A stretch of 64,000 nucleotides of DNA from Brevundimonas bullata (GCF_014207965.1 NZ_JACHLM010000004.1:248001-312000), one strand, 5' to 3'; positions 9,025-17,546 are shown, numbered from the stretch's first letter. Made by a program: numbers and translations. The notes: a model not told the origin generated them from the letters alone.

Positions 9025-10887
9025 ATGACGATCATCCCACGAAGAGGCATGCGCCCTGATTGTTTCATAGCGGCGGCTGTCGCCGCCCTCGTCGCTTGCG
9101 TGAGCCCCGCCATGTCCCAGACCCCTTCTGTTTCAAACACCGCGCCCTGGGATCAGGCCTTTCTGCCGCCCGCGCCCGCGTGGAGCGGCGCGTCCAAGGC
9201 CCTGCTGCGCGACGCCTCCGATCCCTGGGTCACGGCCTTCGAGGCCGATGCAGCGCATGACTTCTCTCCCTCCTATGCCGACACCCGCGCATGGTTCGAC
9301 CGGCTGGATGCGGCCAGCGACCTGATCCGCATCGAGCAGTTCGGCGTCTCGCCGGAAGGGCGGCCCATTTATGCGGTGATCGCGTCGAAGGATGGGGCGA
9401 CGCTTGATCCGTCCAAGCCCGTCCTGCTGGCGCAGGCCGGCATCCATCCGGGCGAGATCGACGGCAAGGACGCGGGCATGATGCTGCTGCGCGACATGGC
9501 CTTCTACGGCAAGGACGGCTTGCTGGACCGGGCCAACCTGATCCTGATCCCGATCCTGAGCGTGGACGGGCATGAGCGCACCGGCCCCTATTCCCGCCCC
9601 AACCAGCGCGGACCGCGCAACCAGGGCTGGCGTCACACGGCGACCAACCAGAACCTGAACCGCGACTTCATGAAGCTGGATCAGGCCGAGATGCAGGCTG
9701 TCATGGGCCTGATCCACAAGTATCAGCCGGACCTCTACGTCGATATCCACGTTACCGACGGCATCGATTATCAATACGACGTCACCTATGGCTACAACGG
9801 CGAGGACGGCGTCTGGAGCCGCAGCCCGGCGATCGCCAGATGGCTAGACGAGGCCTTCAAGCCAGAGATGAACGCCGCCCTGGAGGCCCAGGGCCACATC
9901 CCCGGCGAACTGGTCTTCGCCATCGACGACCGCGATCCCAAGAAGGGGATGAACGACGGCGGCCTGGGCGAACGCTATTCCAACGGCTGGGGCTCGGCGG
10001 CCCACGTCCCGACCATCCTGATCGAGAACCACAGCCTGAAGCCGCACGAACAGCGGGTGCTGGGGACCTATGTCTTCCTGGAAGAAGCCCTGAAGGTTCT
10101 GGCCGAAAAATCCCAGACCCTGCGCGCCGCCATCAGCGCCGACCGCGCCCAGCGCCCCGCCGAACTGCCCGCCAACTTCAAGGGCGACGACCAGCCGACG
10201 CGGATGCGCCCGTTCAAGGGCATCCTTTATGACACCTATGACAGCGCCGCCTCGGGCCGCCCCGAACTGCGCTGGCTGGGCCAGCCGGACCCGGAGCTGT
10301 GGCAGGTGCCCTACTTCGGCTCGCATCCGACCCTGACGCTGAAGCGCCCGACCGCCTACTGGGTGCCGTCCTATCGCGCCGACCTGATCGAGCGGTTGAA
10401 GATGCACGGCGTGCAGATGGAGACCCTGGCGGCGCCGTGCACGGTGGCCGTCGACATGCTGCGCCTGGTCGATCCCAAGGTCTCGGGTCGCACCAATGAA
10501 GCCCATGTGCCGATCACGGTCAGCGAGGTCCGCACGGAGGCCAAGGACTGGACCTTCCCCGTCGGTTCGGTCCGCGTGCCGACCGATCAGCCGTTGGGCG
10601 ACGTCGCCATCCTGCTGCTGGAGCCGCAGTCGAGCGAGAGCTTCTTCGCCTGGGGCATGTTCCCCGAGGTGCTGAACCGCGTCGAATACATCGAGGCCTA
10701 CGCCATCGCGCCCCTGGCCGAGAAGATGCTGGCCGCCGATCCGGCGCTGAAGGCCGAGTTCGAGGCCAAGTTGGCGGCCGAGCCCGCCTTCGCCGCCGAC
10801 GGCGACGCGCGTCTGGCCTGGTTCTATGAGCGCACGCCCTTCTATGATCAGCGCTTCCGCCTCTATCCGGTCGGACGGGAGAACTGA
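9025..10887 (+). CDS. Exported M14-family zinc carboxypeptidase
   Basis: A 620-residue protein with a basic N-terminus and a hydrophobic stretch ending at SPAMS-Q, a clear signal peptide. The mature region carries the M14 metallocarboxypeptidase pattern: the zinc ligands in IHPGE (His141 and Glu144), a third His in YVDIHVTDG, and the probable catalytic Glu in ILIENHSLK. A long C-terminal region of about 250 residues follows the catalytic domain. GGAGG lies 11 bases before the ATG at 9025; the ATG at 9049 would still leave a signal sequence. It probably trims peptides in the periplasm; the substrate is unknown. Confidence 0.85.
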   Translation: MTIIPRRGMRPDCFIAAAVAALVACVSPAMSQTPSVSNTAPWDQAFLPPAPAWSGASKALLRDASDPWVTAFEADAAHDFSPSYADTRAWFDRLDAASDLIRIEQFGVSPEGRPIYAVIASKDGATLDPSKPVLLAQAGIHPGEIDGKDAGMMLLRDMAFYGKDGLLDRANLILIPILSVDGHERTGPYSRPNQRGPRNQGWRHTATNQNLNRDFMKLDQAEMQAVMGLIHKYQPDLYVDIHVTDGIDYQYDVTYGYNGEDGVWSRSPAIARWLDEAFKPEMNAALEAQGHIPGELVFAIDDRDPKKGMNDGGLGERYSNGWGSAAHVPTILIENHSLKPHEQRVLGTYVFLEEALKVLAEKSQTLRAAISADRAQRPAELPANFKGDDQPTRMRPFKGILYDTYDSAASGRPELRWLGQPDPELWQVPYFGSHPTLTLKRPTAYWVPSYRADLIERLKMHGVQMETLAAPCTVAVDMLRLVDPKVSGRTNEAHVPITVSEVRTEAKDWTFPVGSVRVPTDQPLGDVAILLLEPQSSESFFAWGMFPEVLNRVEYIEAYAIAPLAEKMLAADPALKAEFEAKLAAEPAFAADGDARLAWFYERTPFYDQRFRLYPVGREN

Positions 10888-10889
10888 GC

Positions 10890-11285
10890 ATGGTGCCTTC
10901 GATTCAGGCGGCGACCCTGTGGGGCGGGCTGCTGATCCTGCTGCTGCTGGTCCTGTCCAGCGTGGTGGTCAGCCGTCGGCGTCGGCATCTGATCGAGTTC
11001 GGGGACGGCGGAAATCCCGAGATGACGCCCGCCGTCCGGGCCTTCGGCAACGCGGCGGAATACATCCCCGCCGGCATCTGCGGCCTGATCCTGCTGGCCT
11101 TCGTCGGCGCGCCGCCCCTGCTGATCCACGGCGTCGGCGGCGTACTGTTCGCGGGCCGAGCCATCCACGCCCTGGGTCTGCTGTTCCAGAAGGGGCCGTC
11201 GCTGGGCCGGGTGACGGGGATGGTCCTGACCTGGCTGGCCCTGCTGGTGGCGTCGGTCAGCTTGATCGCCTGGTCGGTGATCTAA
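10890..11285 (+). CDS. MAPEG-family membrane protein
   Basis: A 131-residue protein with about four transmembrane helices. The segment RAFGNAAEYIPAGICGL and the later GRAIHALGL match the MAPEG family, whose eukaryotic members act on glutathione and eicosanoids. Bacterial members are mostly uncharacterised, though some conjugate glutathione. It starts two bases after the carboxypeptidase stop, so the two are translationally linked. No specific substrate can be inferred. Confidence 0.85.
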   Translation: MVPSIQAATLWGGLLILLLLVLSSVVVSRRRRHLIEFGDGGNPEMTPAVRAFGNAAEYIPAGICGLILLAFVGAPPLLIHGVGGVLFAGRAIHALGLLFQKGPSLGRVTGMVLTWLALLVASVSLIAWSVI

Positions 11286-11294
11286 GCCTTCTTG

Positions 11295-11323
11295 TTGCGA
11301 TGCGGGGTCGGGTCCGCCATATC
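11295..11323 (+). promoter_or_regulatory. Candidate promoter giving a leaderless pmbA transcript
   Basis: TTGCGAT (11295-11301) and GCCATATC (11316-11323) are 14 bases apart, which fits the Caulobacter housekeeping consensus. The -10 box ends only 5 bases before the ATG at 11329, so transcription would begin at or next to the start codon. No ribosome site is visible upstream of that ATG. Confidence 0.4.
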
Positions 11324-11328
11324 GGGGC

Positions 11329-12675
11329 ATGTCCGATAAGACGCCCTCCCCCGACATCCTCCATGACTTGGTCGCCGCCGCGCTGAAGGCCGGTGCCGAC
11401 GCCGCCGAGGCGGTCTCCGCCCACCGCGCCTCACTGTCCGTCGGCGTGCGCAACGCCGAACTGGAAGAGGTCGAGCGCGAGGAGGCCCGCGATCTGGGGC
11501 TCCGCGTCTTCATCGGGCGACGTCAGGCCACGGTGTCCGCCTCGGACCTGTCCGACGCAACCCGCGCCCGCTTGGTCGAACGCGCCGTGGCCATGGCCCG
11601 GCTGGCGCCCGAAGATCCCTATGCGGGTCTGGCGCCGCAGGACCGTCTGGCTCAGGGGCCGCACGCCGACCTCGACCTGTTCGACCCGTCCGAACGCACC
11701 GCCGAGGCGCTGGAAGCCGCTGCCGCCGAGGCGGAGGCCGCAGCGCTCGGCGTCGCGGGCGTATCCAAGTCGGAAGGCGGTCACGCCTCCTGGTCGGCCA
11801 GCGAATGGCGTCTGGTCACCTCGCACGGCTTTGACGGCCGCCATCAGGGCAGCGCCTTCTCTCTGGGCGTCGGCGTCATCGCCGAGAAGGACGGGGCCAT
11901 GGAGCGCGGCGGCGAAAGCCGCGCCACCCGCCACCTGTCGGACCTGCCCGGCGCCGCCGAAATCGGCCTGAAGGCCGGAGAGCGCGCCGTGGCCCGCGTC
12001 GGCCCGCGCAAGATCGCCTCGACCACCGCCCCGGTCATCTTCGAGAACCGCATCGCGACGCAGGTGCTGTCGCCCCTGCTGGGCGCCATTTCCGGCCCGG
12101 CCATCGCCCGCGGCAGCTCCTTCCTAAAGGACAAACTCGGCCAGCGCGTCCTACCCGCCGGGGTCGACATGATCGACGATCCCTTCCGCCTGCGCGGCCT
12201 GGGTTCGACCCCGTTCGACGACGAAGGCGTGGCGGTCGAACGGCGCGAGATCGTGCGCGACGGCGTCCTGACCACCTGGCTGCTGAACAGCGCCGCCGCC
12301 GCTCAGCTGGGTCTGGCCTCGACCGGCCACGCCTCGCGCGGTCTGGCCGGGCCGTCCGGCGTCTCGACCCACAACCTGCATCTGGCGCCGGGCGAGAACG
12401 ACAAGGCGGGCCTGATGGCCGAGGCCGGGTCAGGCCTGCTGATCACCTCCATGTTCGGCCCCTCGCTGAACGGCAACACCGGAGACTGGTCCGCCGGGGT
12501 GTCCGGCTTCTGGTTCGAAGACGGCGAGTTGGCCTATCCGGTCAGCGAAGTGACCGTGGCGGGCAATCTGATCGACCTCTACGCCCGACTGGTGCGCGGA
12601 TCGGATCTGGAGTTCCGGGGTTCCTTCAACAGCCCCTCCCTGATGTTCGACGCGGTGGCCATCGCCGGAAAATGA
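11329..12675 (+). CDS. pmbA: TldD/PmbA-family protein PmbA (TldE)
   Basis: A 448-residue PmbA/TldE protein. In enteric bacteria TldE pairs with TldD to form a metalloprotease that matures microcin B17 and degrades CcdA; only TldD carries the catalytic site. The family fold is seen in the N-terminal SVGVRNAELEEVEREE region and the C-terminal GENDKAGLMAEAGSGLLI and SGFWFEDGELAYPVSEVTVAGN regions. No HExxH-type motif is present, as expected for the E partner. tldD is not in the window. The stop overlaps the start of the CysQ-like gene by 4 bases (ATGA). Confidence 0.93.
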   Translation: MSDKTPSPDILHDLVAAALKAGADAAEAVSAHRASLSVGVRNAELEEVEREEARDLGLRVFIGRRQATVSASDLSDATRARLVERAVAMARLAPEDPYAGLAPQDRLAQGPHADLDLFDPSERTAEALEAAAAEAEAAALGVAGVSKSEGGHASWSASEWRLVTSHGFDGRHQGSAFSLGVGVIAEKDGAMERGGESRATRHLSDLPGAAEIGLKAGERAVARVGPRKIASTTAPVIFENRIATQVLSPLLGAISGPAIARGSSFLKDKLGQRVLPAGVDMIDDPFRLRGLGSTPFDDEGVAVERREIVRDGVLTTWLLNSAAAAQLGLASTGHASRGLAGPSGVSTHNLHLAPGENDKAGLMAEAGSGLLITSMFGPSLNGNTGDWSAGVSGFWFEDGELAYPVSEVTVAGNLIDLYARLVRGSDLEFRGSFNSPSLMFDAVAIAGK

Positions 12676-13466
12676 CCGACCTCCTGTCTGACCTCGAGCT
12701 GATCCGCGACGCGGCCCTGGCCGCCGGTCGGCTGGCGCTCGAGCATCGCGAGGCGGGGCTGAAGGTCTGGTCGAAGGAGGGCGGCTCGCCCGTCACCAGC
12801 GCCGACCTGGCGGTGGATCAGCTGTTGCGCGACACGTTGCTGAGCGCCCGGCCCGACTACGGCTGGTTGTCCGAGGAGACGGCGGACAGCCCCGAGCGAC
12901 TGACGAAAAAGCGCATCTTCGTCGTCGATCCCATCGACGGCACCGTCGCCTATATGAAGAACAAGCCGTGGTGGTGCGTGCCCATCGCCGTCGTCGAGGA
13001 CGGTCGCCCGGTCGCCGCCGTCATCCACGCCCCGATGCTGGGCGAGATGTTCGAGGCCACGCTGGGCGGCGGCGCCCGACTGCAGGGCCGCCCCATCAGC
13101 GCTTCGGACACCGACACCCTGGAGGACGCCGAGCTTCTGGCCGACGCCCGGCTGATGGAGGCGCGCGAATGGGCCGAGCCCTGGCCCGAAATGCGCTTCA
13201 CCAAGCGCAACGCCCTGGCCTACCGCATGGCCCAGGTCGCGGCGGGGGCCTTTGACGCGGCTATCGCCATCAGCCCCAAATGGGACTGGGACGTCTGCGC
13301 CGGCGCCCTGATCGCCGAGGAGGCCGGGGCCAAGGTCAGCGACCATATGGGCCGCGCATGGTGCTTTAATCGTCCCGATCCGCGACAAACCAGCCTGATC
13401 TGCGCCGCGCCGGCCCTTCACCCGTTGATCGTGAGGCGTACAGCGCCTATCCCGCTGGCCATCTGA
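12672..13466 (+). CDS. Inositol monophosphatase-family enzyme, CysQ-like 3'(2'),5'-bisphosphate nucleotidase
   Basis: A 264-residue lithium-sensitive-type phosphatase. Metal-binding motifs are intact: Glu68/Glu69 in LSEETAD, DPIDGT at 86-91 and WDWD at 204-207. The LTKKRIFVVDPIDGT layout is that of CysQ, which recycles 3'-phosphoadenosine 5'-phosphate made by sulphotransferases and sulphate reduction. Inositol-1-phosphate is an alternative substrate. It overlaps pmbA by 4 bases and is followed by a DUF4170 gene; this trio upstream of lipid A genes recurs in Alphaproteobacteria as I recall it. Confidence 0.87.
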   Translation: MTDLLSDLELIRDAALAAGRLALEHREAGLKVWSKEGGSPVTSADLAVDQLLRDTLLSARPDYGWLSEETADSPERLTKKRIFVVDPIDGTVAYMKNKPWWCVPIAVVEDGRPVAAVIHAPMLGEMFEATLGGGARLQGRPISASDTDTLEDAELLADARLMEAREWAEPWPEMRFTKRNALAYRMAQVAAGAFDAAIAISPKWDWDVCAGALIAEEAGAKVSDHMGRAWCFNRPDPRQTSLICAAPALHPLIVRRTAPIPLAI

Positions 13467-13481
13467 TCATCCCCTCTCGCA

Positions 13482-13742
13482 ATGGACCCCCTCTCCATGG
13501 CCGACGCCCATAACGCGCACGATCCCCAACTGCTTCACCTCGTCATCGGCGGCGAGATGCGCCACCCGGCCGAGCCGGTCTTCCGCGATCTGGACAAGGT
13601 CGAGTTCGTCGGCGCCTTCGGCAACTATGAAGAAGCCAAGAAAGCCTGGAAGGCCCGCGCCCAGGCCACCGTCGACAACGCCCACATGCGCTACTTCATC
13701 CTGCACGCGCACAAGCTGATCGACCCGCGCTCCGACGTCTAA
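13482..13742 (+). CDS. DUF4170 protein
   Basis: An 86-residue soluble protein matching DUF4170 through LLHLVIGGEM, FVGAFGNYEEAKKAWKARAQ and HMRYFILHAHKL. Function is unknown. The family is conserved in Alphaproteobacteria next to KDO/lipid A genes, which fits this place. The start may be 13482 or the ATG at 13497; neither has a clear ribosome site. A strong terminator follows the stop, so the gene ends the pmbA-cysQ unit. Confidence 0.82.
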   Translation: MDPLSMADAHNAHDPQLLHLVIGGEMRHPAEPVFRDLDKVEFVGAFGNYEEAKKAWKARAQATVDNAHMRYFILHAHKLIDPRSDV

Positions 13743-13782
13743 GGTCGACGCGCGCCTCACGGCGACGTTTTCGGAACCGCAC

Positions 13783-13817
13783 AGGCGGCTGACGCGCTTT
13801 CTCGTCAGCCGCCTTTG
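13783..13817 (+). terminator. Rho-independent terminator after DUF4170 gene
   Basis: A perfect 12-bp stem (AGGCGGCTGACG at 13783-13794 with CGTCAGCCGCCT at 13803-13814), an 8-base loop and a short T-rich tail. It closes the pmbA-cysQ-DUF4170 unit. Confidence 0.7.
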
Positions 13818-13839
13818 GCGTTTCTGGAGGACACGTGGC

Positions 13840-14028
13840 ATGCTGACACCCACCCTGATCGTCCTGCTGTTGGTGATCCTGGCCGTCGCCGCTATCGTCT
13901 GGGTCGTGCGCAAAGGCCCCGCGCATACGCCCCGTCCGGGCGAGGATCAGGATACGGCTTGGAACGACCCGATCACCCCGGCCGAAACCCATCACCACCG
14001 CCCCCGCGAACCGGAGACGCGACCTTGA
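13840..14028 (+). CDS. Small single-pass membrane protein
   Basis: A 62-residue protein: a single transmembrane helix (about residues 4-23, LLLVILAVAAIVWVV) followed by a polar, His- and Pro-rich tail ending in HHHRPREPETRP. CTGGAGG lies 8-14 bases before the ATG. I do not recognise a family. It overlaps the next small gene by 4 bases, so the two are likely made together. The histidine cluster could bind metal, but that is a guess. Confidence 0.6.
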   Translation: MLTPTLIVLLLVILAVAAIVWVVRKGPAHTPRPGEDQDTAWNDPITPAETHHHRPREPETRP

Positions 14029-14225
14029 CCCTGTTCGGCTACACCATCGACGGACAGCAGCTGTTCGGCGTCCTCTCCCTGGTCAGCGTTCTGGCCCTGT
14101 GGCTGGTCGTTCTGAGACGCGAGCGCGGCTATGCGCGCTGGTTCCGCCAGTGGGAGGCCGACCGCAAGGCCCGCCGCGACGCCGAGACCGCGCACCACGG
14201 TCCCAAGCGCGGTCCCTGGGGCTGA
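14025..14225 (+). CDS. Small single-pass membrane protein with basic tail
   Basis: A 66-residue protein starting at TTG 14025, which overlaps the TGA of the previous gene (TTGA). GGAG lies 9 bases upstream. One transmembrane helix (about residues 13-29, FGVLSLVSVLALWLVVL) precedes a strongly basic cytoplasmic-type tail (RRERGYARWFRQWEADRKARRD). No family recognised. It ends 13 bases before the stop of the convergent phosphatase gene. Confidence 0.55.
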   Translation: MTLFGYTIDGQQLFGVLSLVSVLALWLVVLRRERGYARWFRQWEADRKARRDAETAHHGPKRGPWG

Positions 14226-14237
14226 CGACGAGGCTGA

Positions 14238-14903
14238 CTACTCGCGCTTCAGCAGGCGGTCGACGACCAACTTGCCCCACCAGCCGGCCTTGAACTCGGC
14301 GCGGATCGCCTTGGGGTCATATGCGTCGCTGTCGATCCAGTCCTCGAAGCTGAGGCCGGTCGGCTCGATCTCATTGACGTACTTCTCCAGCACATAGTCG
14401 AGCACGCCGGTCAGCCCCTCGCGGCTGTGAAGGGTGCGCTTGCCCAGTTCCGACATGGCTGCCGAGATCGGCTCGCCCAGATGGAAGTGGCGATAGAGCA
14501 CCGCCATCATCCCCGCCCGATCCGCGCCCGACTTGCAGTGGATCAAGGCCGGATACTCGATGCTGCGGAACAGCTCGCGCGCCCGATGGATGCGGTCGCG
14601 GCCCGGCGGATCGCGCGAGTCCAGCGGGGCGTCGATCAGGGTGAGCCCGAGACGCTCGCACGCGTTCTTCTCCAGCCAGTAGTAGGCCTCATCGCGCTGT
14701 CCGCGCAGATTGATGACGGTCTTAATCCCGCGCTTCTGCCAATAGGCCAGTTGCCCCGGCGACGGCTGATTGGTGCGCACCAGATCCGGTCCCAGCCAGT
14801 GGGCGTTGGTGAAGGCCGTGCGCAGGAAGGCGTGATCCGCCCAGAAATAAGACCACCGCGCCTTGCACCGGCCCATCAGCGTTGTCAGATCATAGCGCGC
14901 CAT
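14238..14903 (-). CDS. ctpA: Tyrosine-phosphatase-fold protein, probable CtpA-type lipid A phosphatase
   Basis: A 221-residue protein with the cysteine-phosphatase loop HCKSGADRAG (Cys123, Arg129) and an upstream Asp-rich segment LIDAPLDSRD that could hold the general acid. There is no signal peptide. It is divergent from msbA and beside four lipid A transport or assembly genes. In Caulobacter, the essential tyrosine-phosphatase homologue CtpA is required for normal lipid A and outer-membrane integrity. I infer this is its orthologue from motif, length and location, without an alignment. The ATG at 14903 is chosen because MARYDLTTLM precedes the conserved YFWADHAFLR; the ATG at 14876 is possible. 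Confidence 0.72.
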   Translation of the reverse strand: MARYDLTTLMGRCKARWSYFWADHAFLRTAFTNAHWLGPDLVRTNQPSPGQLAYWQKRGIKTVINLRGQRDEAYYWLEKNACERLGLTLIDAPLDSRDPPGRDRIHRARELFRSIEYPALIHCKSGADRAGMMAVLYRHFHLGEPISAAMSELGKRTLHSREGLTGVLDYVLEKYVNEIEPTGLSFEDWIDSDAYDPKAIRAEFKAGWWGKLVVDRLLKRE

Positions 14904-14994
14904 AAGCCGCAGATAACGACGAAACCGCCCGGCGTCACCCTCAGCTTGACGGCGGCGGCTTGACTTGACGCCCGTCCCGTTCGACCGAGAGCCA

Positions 14995-16860
14995 ATGACT
15001 GTTCCTGCGCCCGCCTCCGACACCCGCGAACCGCTGCGGCCGCTTCTGGGCCGCATCTGGCGCGACTACCTGTCCCGGCACAAGCGCGCCTTCTTCGCCT
15101 CCATGTTCTTCGCGGCCGTTTCGGGCGGTCTGACGGCCCTGCTGCTCAAGTTCCTGGAACCGGCGATCGACCTGCTGTTCACCAAGCACGAAGGCCCGGT
15201 GGAGGTCTGGGGCCTGGTCACCATCCCGTCGGACAAGGTGCTGATCCTCATCCCGCTGTTCATCATCATGGTGGCGGTGATCCGTTCACTGGCCATGGCG
15301 GCGCAATCGGCGCTGGTGAACCGCCTGGGCCACGGCATCGTCGGCGACATTCAGCGACAGCTCTTCTCGGGCATGATCCGGGCCGACCTGTCGCGTCTGC
15401 GCGGCCAGCATTCGGGCAGCTTCGTCTCGTCCGTCCTGTTCGACGCCAACCTGGTGCGCGAAGCCTTCACCTCGGGCGTGGTCAACTACACCCAGAACGC
15501 GCTCATGCTGCTGGGCGTCATCATCGCCATGGGCTTCATCGATCTGCCGCTGACGCTGATCGTCCTGCTGGGCGTGCCCGTGGTCAGCTGGATCATCCGT
15601 CGCTTCGGCCAGAAATCGCGCAAGGCCGCACGCGGAGCCATGGTCGAGACCGAGGCCCTGTCCAGCGCCCTGATGGAGAACCTGGACGGCGTTCGGGTCA
15701 TCAAGATCGAAAACCGCGAAGCCGCCGAGGAAGCCCGCGTCGGCGAGGTCATCGCCCGGCGCCAACGCCATATCATCAAGGGCTCCGACAGCCGCGCCTT
15801 CGCCGGCCCAGCCAGCGACATCGTCGCCTATGGCATCGTCGCCGCCGTCATGGCCTATGCCGGGTGGAGCGCCAGCCAGGGCCAGATGACGGTCGGCGCC
15901 TTCGCCTCATTCATCGGCATGCTGCTGCTGGCCGGTCAGGCCCTGCGTCAGGTGACCAACCTGACCACGGTCCTCAGCGAGGGCCTGACCGCCGCGCGCC
16001 GCCTGTTCACCGCCCTGGATATCGAGCCGGAAATCCGCGAGGCGTCCAACGCCATCGAGCTGGAGACCGGCCCGGTCACCGTCGCCCTGGATCACGTCTC
16101 CTTCGCCTATCAGACCCGCGAGGACGGGGCCGCGCCGACCCTGTCGGACGTCAGCCTGCACGTCGCGCCGGGCGAGACCATTGCTCTGGTGGGGCCGTCG
16201 GGCGGCGGCAAGTCCACCATCCTGTCACTGCTGCCGCGCTTCTATGACGTGACCGCCGGGGCGGTGACGATCAACGGTCGCGATGTCCGCGAGCTGAAGC
16301 TGCAGTCCCTGCGCGATCACATCGCCCTGGTGACGCAGGAGCCCTTCCTGTTTGACGACACCATCGCCGCCAACATCGCCTATGGCCGCAAGGGCGCCAC
16401 CGCCGAACAGATCATCGAGGCCGCCCGGTCCGCCGCCGCCCACGACTTCATCACCGCCCTGCCCGAGGGCTACGCCACCCGCGTCGGCGAGGCGGGGATG
16501 CGGCTGTCGGGCGGTCAGCGCCAGCGCGTCGCCATCGCCCGCGCCTTCCTGAAGGACGCCCCGATCCTGTTGCTGGACGAGGCCACAAGCGCGCTGGACA
16601 CCGAGAGCGAGGCCCTGGTCCAGGCGGCGCTGGAGCGGCTGATGCACGGTCGCGCCACCCTGATGATCGCCCACCGCCTGTCCACGGTTCAGAACGCCGA
16701 CCGCATCTATGTCATCGATGCAGGGCGTGTGGTCGAACAGGGAACCCACGCCAGCCTGGTCAAAAAGGGCGGCCTCTACGCCCGACTGGCGCGGCAGCAG
16801 TCGCTGGACGGCCCGCTTCCCGTCATCGCCTCGCCCCTGCCCGACGAGACCGGCGCATGA
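14995..16860 (+). CDS. msbA: Lipid A export ABC transporter MsbA
   Basis: A 621-residue half-transporter: six transmembrane segments in the first 330 residues, then an ATPase domain with Walker A GPSGGGKST (about 400), signature LSGGQRQR (about 504), Walker B ILLLDEATSALD (about 523) and the H-loop IAHRLST. Family members flip lipid A-core across the inner membrane. The surrounding acyltransferase, waaA and lpxK genes support the lipid A role over a generic exporter. The ATG at 14995 has CGAGAG just upstream and is preferred to the TTG at 14965. Its last 4 bases overlap the DUF374 gene. Confidence 0.9.
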   Translation: MTVPAPASDTREPLRPLLGRIWRDYLSRHKRAFFASMFFAAVSGGLTALLLKFLEPAIDLLFTKHEGPVEVWGLVTIPSDKVLILIPLFIIMVAVIRSLAMAAQSALVNRLGHGIVGDIQRQLFSGMIRADLSRLRGQHSGSFVSSVLFDANLVREAFTSGVVNYTQNALMLLGVIIAMGFIDLPLTLIVLLGVPVVSWIIRRFGQKSRKAARGAMVETEALSSALMENLDGVRVIKIENREAAEEARVGEVIARRQRHIIKGSDSRAFAGPASDIVAYGIVAAVMAYAGWSASQGQMTVGAFASFIGMLLLAGQALRQVTNLTTVLSEGLTAARRLFTALDIEPEIREASNAIELETGPVTVALDHVSFAYQTREDGAAPTLSDVSLHVAPGETIALVGPSGGGKSTILSLLPRFYDVTAGAVTINGRDVRELKLQSLRDHIALVTQEPFLFDDTIAANIAYGRKGATAEQIIEAARSAAAHDFITALPEGYATRVGEAGMRLSGGQRQRVAIARAFLKDAPILLLDEATSALDTESEALVQAALERLMHGRATLMIAHRLSTVQNADRIYVIDAGRVVEQGTHASLVKKGGLYARLARQQSLDGPLPVIASPLPDETGA

Positions 16861-17543
16861 GGCCGCTACGCAATCCTGTGATCCAGACCTCCATGGCCTG
16901 GATTCTCTCGGAGTGGATGCGGTTCTGCTACGCCACCATCCGCTGGGAACATGAAAACCAGCAGGTCGCCGAAGAGGTCTGGGCCGAGGGCGGCGGCGTG
17001 CTGTGCGCCTTCTGGCACGCGCGGCTGGCCCTCGCGCCGGCCTCCTGGCCGATGAAGCGGGCGCAGCCGATCAAGGGTCTGGTCTCGCTCAGTCCCGACG
17101 GCGAGTTCTTCACCAAGGCCGTGGCGCGTCTTGGCATCCCCGCCGTGCGCGGATCGTCCAGCAACAAGGACAAGGCCAAGCAGGCCAAGGGCGGGACGCA
17201 GGCTCTGCGCGACGGCCTGAAACAGTTGAAGGTCGGCGGCCTGGCCGTCACCCCCGACGGCCCGCGCGGACCGGCGCGCCATATGGCCGAGGGCCTGCCC
17301 CTGATGGCCAAGCTGTCGGGCGCACCCGTCCTCTTCATCGGCGTTTCTTGCAAGCCCGCGATTCGCCTGAACAGCTGGGACCGGGCGGTCCTGCCGCTGC
17401 CCTTCGGCAAGGGCGCGGTCGTCTGGGACAAGGCCTGGTATCCCGAAGGCGCCGAGATGGCCGAGGTCGCCGCCGACTGGACCGAACGCCTGACCGCCGT
17501 CGAGGCCCGCGCCGATGCGCTCACCGGGCTGGAGCGGATCTAG
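16857..17543 (+). CDS. DUF374 lysophospholipid acyltransferase-like protein, LpxJ type
   Basis: A 228-residue DUF374 protein. His54 in LCAFWHARLAL begins the acyltransferase-like region; SLSPDGEFFTKAVARLGI, VRGSSSN and VTPDGPRGPA follow, the last being the usual substrate loop. LpxJ of Helicobacter, a late acyltransferase that modifies lipid A, belongs to this family. Position between msbA and waaA strongly suggests a lipid A acyltransferase, which would be a second type besides the LpxL-like protein at 26.5 kb. Its ATG overlaps the msbA stop (ATGA), and waaA starts 3 bases after its own stop. Confidence 0.82.
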   Translation: MRPLRNPVIQTSMAWILSEWMRFCYATIRWEHENQQVAEEVWAEGGGVLCAFWHARLALAPASWPMKRAQPIKGLVSLSPDGEFFTKAVARLGIPAVRGSSSNKDKAKQAKGGTQALRDGLKQLKVGGLAVTPDGPRGPARHMAEGLPLMAKLSGAPVLFIGVSCKPAIRLNSWDRAVLPLPFGKGAVVWDKAWYPEGAEMAEVAADWTERLTAVEARADALTGLERI

Positions 17544-17546
17544 GCC

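Noticed and set aside
14944..14971. Repeated TTGAC motifs before msbA as promoters
   Set aside because: Several TTGAC strings occur, but none has a -10 box at a suitable distance before the ATG at 14995.
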